Shown here piece by piece: positions 40,477 through 49,487 of a stretch of 64,000 nucleotides of DNA. The first letter of the stretch is position 1. Each line of letters begins with the position of its first letter. Source of the stretch: Pseudomonadota bacterium (GTDB lineage: Bacteria; Myxococcota_A; Polyangia; GCA-2747355); assembly GCA_016702545.1 (NCBI GenBank), contig JADJDT010000002.1, positions 186,001 through 250,000 of the forward strand, given 5' to 3'. The notes beneath the pieces are model-generated. The model was not told where the DNA came from and made no database searches. It saw nothing but the letters and a program-made list of their open reading frames with translations. The translations under genes and the position numbers were made by a program.

Positions 40477-41037
40477 TCAGGGCCCCCACCAGCCGGCCAG
40501 CTCGAGCTCGATCGCGGCGAAGGGCGGCGCGCGGACGACCTGTTGGTCGCGATGCACGGCGAGCAGGACCCATTGGTTGCGGTGGCGTTCGAAGACCTCG
40601 AGCGTGCGCGCCGCGGGATCGACGAGCCAGGCGTGATCGACCTGCTCGCGGGCGTAGAGTGGCAGCTTCGTCGCGCGATCGAGCGCGGCGGTCGCCGGCG
40701 AGAGCACCTCGCAGATCCAGTCCGGCGACAGCTCGAAGTAGGCCGTCGTCGGTAGCTCGCCCAGGCGCTCGACGCGCCACCCGGCCACATCCGGCACGAC
40801 GACGTCGCCCCCGAGGTGCAGCTCGGGCTCGTCGAGAATCCACCAGCCGCCGGGCCCCCCGCGGCCGCGCTGAAAGGGTGGGTGCAGATCGCCACCGATG
40901 CCCGAGGCGGCGTTGGCGTGCCGCGGCGCCGGGCGCGGGCTGGTGACGAGCTCCCCGTCCAGCAGCTCGGCGACCAGGTGATCGGGCACCCGGCACAAAT
41001 CGTCGTAGGTAGCGCGAGGGCGAGCAGCTAAGGACAT
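40477..41037 (-). CDS. Uma2-family (DUF820) putative endonuclease, second copy
   Basis: A 186-residue Uma2 protein: RATYDDLCRVPDHLVAELLD, GGPGGWWILDEPELHLGGDV, VVPDVAGWRVERLGELP, DWICEVLSPATAALDRATK, VDHAWLVDPAARTLEVFER. It aligns well with the copy at 7307-7873, so they are paralogues. GAGG lies before ATG 41037. The minus-strand sequence GGCTAAGCTCG upstream may contain a -10 box. It is isolated between an SGNH gene and the alpha-2-macroglobulin gene, with no partner. Confidence 0.9.
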   Translation of the reverse strand: MSLAARPRATYDDLCRVPDHLVAELLDGELVTSPRPAPRHANAASGIGGDLHPPFQRGRGGPGGWWILDEPELHLGGDVVVPDVAGWRVERLGELPTTAYFELSPDWICEVLSPATAALDRATKLPLYAREQVDHAWLVDPAARTLEVFERHRNQWVLLAVHRDQQVVRAPPFAAIELELAGWWGP

Positions 41038-41118
41038 CGGTGCCTCGATCGTCGAGCTTAGCCCAGCCCTGCGGGTCGAGCCAGGTTGCGCCCGGTCAGT
41101 CCTCAGCGCCGTCCGTGC

Positions 41119-44100
41119 TCAGCGAGCGGCGACGCCGAGCACGACGCCGCTCGAGTAGGCCGCGTGCTCGGGCGCATAGAGCGGCTGCACCGTGGCGGGT
41201 CCGACGCGGAAGGTGCCGGCGGTGGCGACGCGCAGGCGGTACTTGAAGGTGTACTCGCCCTGCGGCAGCGCCTCGAAGAAGAAGTTGGTCCCGCTGTCGC
41301 GGATCTCCTCGTACCAGCAGAGGCCCAGATCCCAGCGGTGCTGCGAGACGCTGCTGACGGGCTCGAGGCCCGCCGCCCGCGGGTCGCGCAGGTGCACGTA
41401 TTCGAGCGGATGTTTGGCGCGCAGCGAGAGCTGCACCTCGACCTCGTCGCCGACGCTGAGCTGCGCGCCGGGCCCGAGCGGCTTCAGCGTGGCCTCACGG
41501 CCCTGGCTGTCGCGCCGGAAATAGCGGCGCGAGACCGCGAGCAGATCGCCGCGCTCCTGCTGCGGCAGCCGCTCGGTCGAGAAGTGCCAGGTCGCGGTCG
41601 CCAGCATCAAGCCCCGGCTCTCCTGCGTCACCTTTACCCGCGCCATCGTCTTGCCGTCGAGCTGCGCGCCCGGCACCACGAGCTGGTTGCCGCCGCCCGT
41701 GTAGCGCTCGGCCGGGAAGTCGAAGCGCTGCGTGCGGGCGCCGATCGTCACCTGCGCCGCCTCCGCCTGGCCGAGCTGCCCGCGCTGCTTGAAGTAGTGC
41801 GCCAGCGCGTAGATCGCCTCGGCGGTGGCCCGCGTCGACTTCCAGTGATTGAGCTGCTTGTTGAGCAGCAACCACAGCACCAGCCCCTCGAGCTGCGGAT
41901 CCTTGGGCGCCAGCTCGAGCAAGGCGCGGATGGCGAAGGCGTGGGTCTCGATCGTGTCGTTGTACCAGAGCCAGCCGCGGTCCTCGGGCGCCCAGAAGGT
42001 GCCCTGATCGGGCGCGCTCTTGGCCGCATCCATCACGCTGGCCCAGACCTGCTGCGCCTCGGCGCCGCGTCCGGCGCGATGCAGCGTCAGCGCCAGATAG
42101 CCCTTGAGGTAGGGCGAATGCTCGCGCCAGTGCCGGTAGCTGAAGTCGAGCATGCGCTGCCGCTCCTCGGCGCCGAAGACCTCGGCGCCGAGCGTGGCGT
42201 CGCGGTAGCTCGAGAGCGTGTAGTTGAGGAAGGTCACCGACTCCCAGCAGGCGTCGCGGCCCATGCACGCGGTCACCCACTCGTTCGAGGTAGTGCTGGT
42301 GCAGGTAGGCCCAGGCGCGCTGCAGCAGCGCGGCGGGCAGCGCGACGCCGAACTCGCGCGCCTTGGCGAAGCTGGAGACGAGGTAGAGCGTCATCCAGGG
42401 CGAGGGCGGGCCCCCGGGGAACCACGGGAAGCCGCCACTGGCGGTCTGGCTCCGGCTCAGCTGCGCCAGCGCGAGCTGGCGTTGCGCCTCGGCGATGCGC
42501 GGGTCGAGCACGTTGAGCAGCTCGTCCTGCGGCAAGGCGCCGCCGCGCGCGAGCTGCAGCCAGGGGGTCTCCTCGAGCGCCAGCTTGCGGTTGGGATCGG
42601 GTGCATCCCAGCGCTCGAGCTGCGTCGGTCGCGCCGCGAGCTGCTGCGCCATGCGACCCACCGCCGGGAAGTGGCCATAGAGCGAGGCGAGGATGCCGGT
42701 GGAGACGAAGCGGTTGACCGTCTGCTCGGTGCACTCGTAGGGGTAGCGCACGAGATAGGGCAGCGCCGCCAGCACGCCGTAGAAGAGCTGCGCGTCGAGC
42801 GTGACCACGAGCTGCTCGTTGAGGCGGGTCGGATCGTCGGCGCGCGCGAGGTCGGCGAAGTACAGCTCGCGGCGGCCGCGCTCGCGCAGCGTGGCGAAGC
42901 GCGACTGCGCCAGGTGCATGCGCCCGGGCAGAATCGGCAAGGGACGCAGCTCGCCGTCGGAGAAGCTGCCGGCGCTGGCGACGACCTTGAAGGCCACCTG
43001 ATCCAGGCGTGCCGGGGCGGTGAGGGCGAAGCGCAAGCGGCTGCTGGCGCGTGGCGCGACGCTGAAGGGCTGCCGCGCCTGCGCCTGCGCCAGACCGAAG
43101 TCGGCCCGCAGGCTGCGCCCCGTCGCGGGATCGACGATGTCGAGCTCGGCCGTGCCGTCGAGCGTGCGCTCGGCCGCGCTGTTGATCACCACCTCGAGCT
43201 CGGCGCGATCGGCCTCGCGCAGGAAGCGCGGCAGATAGGGGCGCACCATCAGGTCCTTGATCGACTGCGTCGTGCGGTTGAGGCTCCCGCCGCTCAGCTC
43301 GCGCGTCAACGCATGCACCCAGACCTGCCACGAGGTGACCGAGTCGGGCACGGTGAAGGCGATCGTCGCCTGGCCCTGGGCGTCGGTCAGCAGCTGCGGC
43401 AGGAAGAACGCGGTCTCGGAGAAGTCGCTGCGCAGCGCCACCGGCGCCGGGGCGGGGCGGCCCCGCCGGCCTGGGACGCGCCGGACGTCGCCTGGCGCTT
43501 GGCGCCGCCTGGCCTTGTCGACCGCACTGGCGACCGCGGACCCGGCGCTGGGGCCGCGCGGGCGACTCGGGGCGCTCGAGCGAGCGTGTCTCTTTGTTGC
43601 CCTATCCGGCCTGCGGCGCACCGGCGCCGTCCATCATCCGGAGCCGCATCATGCCGCGGCCGCCCCGCCGCACACCCGGACCCCCGACGCCGTAGCCCGA
43701 GAGCAGCTTCAGCGCGTCGCCCTGGAGCAGCGGGGCGTCGGGCAGCGGGGCGAAGCCCTCGTGCGGCACCCAGCTACTCGTTGCGGCTCCGAGCGTCGCC
43801 CGCGTCGTCCCCGGCCAGGCCCGGCTCGGGTAGAGCGCGGCGATCGCGGGCGGCCGATGCGGCGCAAAGGCGTCGAGGCTGCGATCGTACATGTACGCCA
43901 GCAACTCGGCCGCGCCGACCGCGGCGTCCTTGCCCCGCGGCCCCTTGACCTGCACGGTAAAGCGCTCCTGGCTGCCGGGCCGCAGGCGATCGCGGAAGGT
44001 CGCGAACGAGACCGCCAGCTCCTTGTTGTCCCAAGGCACGAGCACGCTGCGCGCCAGCTCGACGTATTGCTGGTCGATCACGGTCCACAGCGTCAGCGCG

Positions 44101-47100
44101 AAGCCACCGCGATCCTGCTCGGTGACGGGCAGCTCGATCAGGGTCGGGCTCGTGCCGCCCACCAGCAGGCGCCGCTCAAGGCGCTTGCCCGCGCGGAAGC
44201 GGTCGAGCACCAGCGTCTGGCCCGCTCGACCCGAGAGCGCCAGCACGCGCGCGCGTGCGCCGACCTGCACGCTGCCCTGCTCGACCAAGAGCAGCGCCGG
44301 CAGCGCCAGCCGCGTGGCGTCCGATCCCACGACCAGCTCGCGCACCAGCTCGAAACGCCCACCGAAGGCGTCCGTCGTCTCGTAGCGCAGCCGGTAGGCC
44401 CCCGCCGCGAGGGCCGGTAGCGCCAGCCGGGCCTCGCCCCGAGCGTCGTGCCGCAGCTCGCCACGCGCCTGCTCCGGCCCATCGGCGAGGGCCCGTAGCG
44501 CCGCCTCGGGCGCGTAGCCGGGCGCCCAGCGCGGCCGCAGCCGGTCCCCGGCGGTGGCGAAGGCGTCCGGGCGAGCGCCCGCGGGTCGTGGGGTCCATGG
44601 GCCACTCCGCCGGCGCCAAGGTCTGCTTGGGCTGCTGCAGCGCGAGCAAGCGGTAGCGGCCCGGCCCGGGCGCGGCGGTGCCGTCGAGATCGTGGCGGGC
44701 GATGGTCAGCGCGGCGGGCTGCCCCGCGCGCAAGAAGCCCGGCTCGTCGCGCAACGCCGCCTCGAGCGCGACGAAGCCGAGGCGGAAGGCGCGCTCGGCC
44801 GTGCCGGTCTCGCCCCCCTCGTTGGTGACCTCCGCCGTGACGCTGTAGCGGTAGCTCAGCGCGCGTTGCTCGCGCAGCCGCTCATCGGCGCGCGGCACGA
44901 AGCGCAGCGCGAAGCGGCCCGCCGCGTCCAGGGTACTGGTACCCGTGGCGATGACCTGCTCGGGCGCGGGCGCCACCGCGCGCCAGCCGAAGCCCCACCA
45001 CCACGGGTACACAGGGACGCGCCGGACGCGCCAGCGCACGGCTCCCTGGGTCACGGGCAGGCCGAAGTAGTAGCGCGCCCGGCCGGCGAGCGTGGCCGGC
45101 TGGTTGAGGCGCAGCGCCCGCGCGGGCGCGTCGAGCGCGACCTCGAAGGTCGGCCGCTTGTAGGCCTCGACGCGGATCTGGGCGGCGCCCGCCGGCGAGC
45201 TGGTGAGGGTCCAGGTGCCGAGCAGCTTGCTGGCCGGCAAGGTGAAGGCCCCCGCCGCGGTGCCGTAGGCGTTGGTCGTGACCTGCCGCTGCTCGACCTG
45301 CTCGCCGTTGGCATCGCTCAGCGTGACCGTCACCCTGCTCTTGGGCGCGACGCTCAGGCGCCCCAGCTCGGCCCGGCCGCGGTAGGCCACGACCTTCCAC
45401 TGGAGCTGCTGCTGCGGCCGATAGATGCTGCGGTCGGTGAAGATCAGCGCGGCGCTGGCCTCCCGCTGGCGCGTGCGGCTCCAGCCGCTCACGCTGGAGG
45501 GGTCGAGCGCCAGGTCGTCGCCGTGCTGCGCCAGCACGAAGTAGCTCGCCCCCTCGCTCAGCGGCAGCCGCACGCGCCCCTGGGCATCCGTGCGGCGCTC
45601 GAGCGCGACGCGATGCCCCGCTTGCCAGTCGCGGCGAAAGAGCGAGACCCGCACGCCGGGCAGCGGGCGACTGTCGTCACCGCTGACGGCGGTCAGCTCG
45701 AGCCCGTCGCGATCCTGCTGACTGACCAGGGCCAACCCCGAGAGGATCACGTTCGTGGCGAGGATCACGTTGTTCGCCGGCGCGTAGTCGGCGCGCGCCG
45801 AGGCGGTGACCACGTAGTAGCCGCGGCGCGTCAGCGGCGGGGTCAGGTGCGTCCAGTGTGAGCGATGGTCCGGTGTCGCCGGGAGCTTCGCCGTCCAGCT
45901 CAGCGTGGGGCGCTGCTCGAGCAACGCCCGCAACGCCGCCCCCTCGGGGAAGAGGCTGTAGTCGCGGCTCGCGGCGAGCTGCTGCCGCAGCTCGAGCGCG
46001 TAGGCGCGGAAGTGCAGCGCGGCGAGGTTGCGGTGCTGCACGCCGATCGAGCGCCGACCCGGCAGGTCGTGCGACATCGCCGCCAGCTCGAAGGCCGGCG
46101 CCGTGATCGCCTTGGCGATCGCCAGGCAGCGGCGTCCCCCCGGACCCTGCGGATCGGCGCGCTGCCCCTCCTCCGCCAGGCGCCGCGCGCGCAGCAGGCT
46201 GTCGGGCGCGTCCTCCTCGCGGGTCAGCTCCGCCAGCTCCGCCATGCCCATCGCCCACCAGGCGTTGCCGCGCAACGCCACCAGGCGCTGCGTCAGGTCC
46301 TGGCGCAGCCGCGCTCGATCGCTCGGCTCGGTGAAGGCGGCGTGCAGCCGGCGCAGCCGCTCGAGCCGCGCCTCGAGCGACGCCGCCGCCTCGTGGCGCT
46401 GATGGTGCCAGCGCTCGAGCTCGTCGAGCAGCGCCGCGACCCGCAGCAGCGGATGCACCGCCGGATCGGCGAGCGCCCCGGCGGCCAGCGGGGGCGTCCC
46501 CAGCAGCGCCCCCAGGTCGAGCTGGAAGAGCGCATGCTGCTGTTCGGGACGCCAGCCCTGGGTGTCGGCCAGCAGCTCGACCCAGAGGTAGGTCAGCGCG
46601 TCGCGCAGCGTCGGCCGCACGCCCACCGGGTAGGTGTTCGGCGTGATCAGCTCGGCGAGCTGCGCCGTCGGCACCCGGCCCAGCGCCTCGCGTTGGCCGA
46701 AGGCCACGGCGCAGGCCCGATGGGCCTCGGCGTAGAGCTGCTCCATCGTCCAGGCCTTGAGATCGACCCGGCCTCGCGTGTCCACGCGCTCGCGCTGACC
46801 GATCTCCCAGGCGTAGCTCTGCGCGTAGCTGCGCAGCGCGCCAGCGTAGTAGAGGTTGAGCGCCGTCTGGCCGAGCAGCTCGTCGGGCCAGCGCTGCTCG
46901 CGCAGCCAGCGCACGGCGGTCTCGTAGCCGTGCAGCGCGACGCGGAGCTGCGTCCAGCGGATCAGCGCGCGCGTCTGGTCCTCGCCGTCGCCGCGTGCGC
47001 GGGCCTGCGTCAGCCGCGCCTCGATCCGCCGTGAGGCCTGTTCGAGCTGCTGCTGGTCCTGCAGGCGATCGATCTCGCTCCAGGCGGCCGGCGCCTTTGC

Positions 47101-47320
47101 CCGTCCAGGGCACGACGCGCAGCGGCGCCGCGGCCGCGGTCTCGCCCACCGCCACGGCCACCTGTAGCGCCCCACCCGACCCGGCCGGCCGCCCCTTGGT
47201 GGCGCAGCCGCCAAGGGCGACTGCGACCCAGGCGAGCAGCACTGGCATCGTTCGGGCACGAGCGCTTGGTCTTCGGACAAACTGCGGCGTGCGGGAACGA
47301 GCAGCGGCGAGCGGGGGCAT
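41119..47320 (-). pseudogene. Alpha-2-macroglobulin-like lipoprotein gene with four +1 frame breaks
   Basis: Starts MPPLAAARSRTPQFVRRPSA at ATG 47320 after GGAGG and has lipobox ALGGC. Reading changes frame near 47100, 44580 (GGG), between 43660 and 43430, and near 42290. Each break is +1, and 6202 bases minus four gives exactly 2066 codons. Segments include macroglobulin domains (IFTDRSIYRPQQQLQWKVVA, TWTLTSSPAGAAQIRVEAYK), the A2M block (ALRSDFSETAFFLPQLL, PDSVTSWQVWVHA), a thioester-type motif in YPYECTEQTVNRF, helical TED repeats (TFWAPEDRGWLWYNDTIETH) and a C-terminal domain. Bacterial A2Ms trap proteases in the periplasm. The gene follows surA by 95 bases. No pbpC neighbour is present. 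Could be intact if the breaks are sequence errors. Confidence 0.85.
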
Positions 47321-47415
47321 GGCGCACCTCCAAGGCGTGAAGCGAGCGGATGGGGCTGAGAGCACGGCGAGGCGGTCGGCGCGGGGAGCTGGAGCATTGC
47401 CCCCGCGAACGATCG

Positions 47416-48417
47416 TCAGGGCTTGAGCTCGACGAAGGCCTTCTTGCGCACCTCGCGCAGCCAGCTCTTGGTCGCCTGCTCCATCTTCTGGGAGTAGAGC
47501 TGGTCGCGGAGCTGCTCGCGCACCTCCTCGAAGGGGCGCGCGGCCGATTCCTCGCGCTGGGTGACCTGCACCAGATAGAAGCCCTGCGGGGTGGCGAGGG
47601 GCCCGAGCCACTGGCCAGCCTTGGCGCCGAAGAGGGCGTCCTCGACCTTGCCCGGCAGCGTGCCGCGGGTCAGCGTCCCCAGGTCGCCACCCTTGGCGCG
47701 GGTCGCCGCATCGTCGGAGTACTGCCGCGCGAGCTGGGCGAAGTCGGCCCCACCCGCCAGCCGCTTGGCGAGCTGCTCGGCCAGCGCCCGCCGGCTGGCC
47801 ACCTGCTGCGGCAGGGCCGCGGCGGGCACCGCGAGCAGGAGCTGCCGCGCCTGCACCTTGGCCTCGGCGTCGAGGGTCCGCAGGTTCTGCTGGTAGAGCG
47901 CGCGCAGCTCGTCGTCGCCGACGGAGACGCGCGCGCGCACCTGGACGTTGAGCACCTTGAGCCGCAAGAGCTGCGGGCGCAGCATCTGCTGCTTGTAGGA
48001 CTCGACGGTCTGGCCTTCCTGCGCCAGGGCCTGCCCGAGCTGCTCGCGCGTCAGGTTGTTGCGCCGCATCACCTCCTGCACGGCGCGGTCGAGGTCCGCC
48101 TCCTCGACGGTCAGCTTGTGCGTGCGGGCCTGCTGCTCGATCAGCTTGTCGTCCACCATCTGCTCGAGCACCTGGCGCCGGAGCTGCGCCCGCCGCAGCT
48201 TGCGCTGCTCCGCGTCGGCCACCGAGGCGAGCTGGCCCGCGAAGGGCGCCGCGCGCTGCTCCACCTCGCTCAGCAGGATGATCTCGTCGTTGACCACGGC
48301 GACCACGCGCTCGATCACGCGCGCCCGCGCCGGCGCGGCGCCTGCCAGCGCCCAAGCGAGAAGCGCCAGGGCGATGCTCGGCCCTCCCCACCGCCGCTGC
48401 CTCGTCACAACGCTCAT
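47416..48417 (-). CDS. surA: SurA-like periplasmic peptidyl-prolyl isomerase/chaperone
   Basis: A 333-residue exported protein. Signal peptide: LALLAWALAGAAPARARV. A SurA N-terminal chaperone domain follows (VIERVVAVVNDEIILLSEVE, RQVLEQMVDDKLIEQQA, VQEVMRRNNLTREQLGQAL). One parvulin domain comes next (ARQLLLAVPAAALPQQVASR, GADFAQLARQYSDDAATRAK, GGDLGTLTRGTLPGKVEDAL, GPLATPQGFYLVQVTQREE). E. coli SurA has two parvulin domains; this has one, as in many deltaproteobacterial homologues. It helps fold outer-membrane proteins. The start overlaps the upstream lipoprotein gene (ATGA), and the alpha-2-macroglobulin gene follows in the same direction. Confidence 0.92.
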   Translation of the reverse strand: MSVVTRQRRWGGPSIALALLAWALAGAAPARARVIERVVAVVNDEIILLSEVEQRAAPFAGQLASVADAEQRKLRRAQLRRQVLEQMVDDKLIEQQARTHKLTVEEADLDRAVQEVMRRNNLTREQLGQALAQEGQTVESYKQQMLRPQLLRLKVLNVQVRARVSVGDDELRALYQQNLRTLDAEAKVQARQLLLAVPAAALPQQVASRRALAEQLAKRLAGGADFAQLARQYSDDAATRAKGGDLGTLTRGTLPGKVEDALFGAKAGQWLGPLATPQGFYLVQVTQREESAARPFEEVREQLRDQLYSQKMEQATKSWLREVRKKAFVELKP

Positions 48418-49115
48418 GGCTTGGCCTTCGCCGGCTGCAGGCCGGCCAGTCGCTCGGGGTGGATCTCGAGCTTGGCGCGTGCCCGCAGCGCAGCGAGATG
48501 GGCTCGCAGCGCCGCACGCCGCTTCTCCGCCAGCAGCTCGTTGCGCACCTGCTGCTCGACCTCGGCCAGCGCCCGCGGCTGATACTGGGCCCGATGCTGC
48601 TCGTAGTAGGTGGCCACCTCGGCCTCCGTCAGCGACGCGACCGGCACCAGCTCGGTTTGCAGCTCGCGCGCCAGCCGCGTCGCCAGCGCCCGGCGCACCT
48701 GCCGCACCACGGCGGGGTCGCGATCGAGGCCCTGCCCCCGCGCCTCATTCGCCAGCAGCTCGACCTTGATCAGCTCGTCGAGGAAGCGTCGCTTGCGCTC
48801 GGGGGAGCTGAAGCGGAGCTGCACGTAGGGCTCCTGCTCCGCCAGCGTGTCGGCCAGCTCGGCGGCCGTGATGCGGCGGGCCCCGACCGTGGCGAGCACG
48901 GGGCCGTGGGCCCCCGGCGGGGCCTCGCTACCGGCGCGTGCCGGCCGCTCCACGGGTCGCTCCGTCGGGCGCGGCGCCGCGTCACAGCCGCCCGCCAGCA
49001 GGGCCGCAGCGCAGGCGCCCAGCGCCGCGCGCCGCGCCAGCCCACCCGGCACGCGGCGCGCGAAAGCCCCAATCGCAAAGGAATCAGTCGCGGAGGGAGT
49101 GGTGTGCTGGGCCAT
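48414..49115 (-). CDS. SurA-N-type chaperone lipoprotein without parvulin domain
   Basis: A 233-residue protein with lipobox LLAGGC after a hydrophobic stretch (AALGACAAALLAGG). The mature part is a SurA/PrsA N-terminal chaperone domain: VLATVGARRITAAELADTLA, RKRRFLDELIKVELLANEA, RDPAVVRQVRRALATRLARE, LTEAEVATYYEQHRAQYQPR. No parvulin domain follows, so prolyl isomerase activity is unlikely. Its stop overlaps the surA start, making a two-gene chaperone unit. The first ~25 residues before the hydrophobic core are unusually long for a signal peptide, so the true start may be further in. Confidence 0.85.
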   Translation of the reverse strand: MAQHTTPSATDSFAIGAFARRVPGGLARRAALGACAAALLAGGCDAAPRPTERPVERPARAGSEAPPGAHGPVLATVGARRITAAELADTLAEQEPYVQLRFSSPERKRRFLDELIKVELLANEARGQGLDRDPAVVRQVRRALATRLARELQTELVPVASLTEAEVATYYEQHRAQYQPRALAEVEQQVRNELLAEKRRAALRAHLAALRARAKLEIHPERLAGLQPAKAKP

Positions 49116-49487
49116 CGGTGTAGCGCGGGCGGCCGGCAGAGCCCGAGAGGCCTGCCCGACCGCGCCAGCGGGGGCGAAGATTAGCGCGAATACCGGCAGC
49201 GGAAGGAAAAAAGTTGCGGCTTGCTGCGCAAAGATTTCCGCGCTGGGCCCGCAGCGCGCCCCGTCCTCCAGGCCTTGCCCCGGGGTCGACCTCAGCCGCT
49301 TTGTGGCCGCCCTTGTTGCCGAATCCGGCGCCCGCAGCGCCCCGCCGCGGGCCTCGGCGCAGGCGAATGTTGACTCGGCACAAAGGTTGTATGTTAGGAT
49401 GCTGAACTACTGCCGCAAAAGCGAAGCGTCGCGCCCGCACCGTGGCCGATATTAGGCGCCGGCGTCGCGCCGAGGGAGGATGTCGTC
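49116..49487. other. Intergenic region containing the pilY1 promoter
   Basis: A 372-base divergent gap without a gene. Near the right end, TTGACT (49370-49375) is followed by an A/T-richer stretch with TAGGAT (49395-49400, spacer 19) and TATGTT (49390-49395, spacer 14). A weak sigma-54-like GGCAC-N5-TTG is also there (49377-49389). No element is decisive. GGGAGG near 49472 serves the pilY1 start. Confidence 0.35.

Noticed and set aside
41119..47320. Programmed frameshifting in the A2M gene
   Set aside because: The four breaks have no shared slippery layout, and three of the zero frames stay open for hundreds of bases after the break, unlike prfB-type sites. Sequence error or decay fits better.
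41086..48582. Several long plus-strand frames opposite the A2M and surA genes (41086, 42224, 44554, 45865, 47350)
   Set aside because: All are antisense to regions with recognisable protein domains. Frame breaks in the A2M gene make the shadows look relatively longer, but they have no homology signals.
49377..49392. Sigma-54 promoter before pilY1
   Set aside because: GGCAC-N5-TTG is present but the -12 element reads TTGTA instead of TTGCA, and no activator site or bEBP gene supports it. Left only as a mention.
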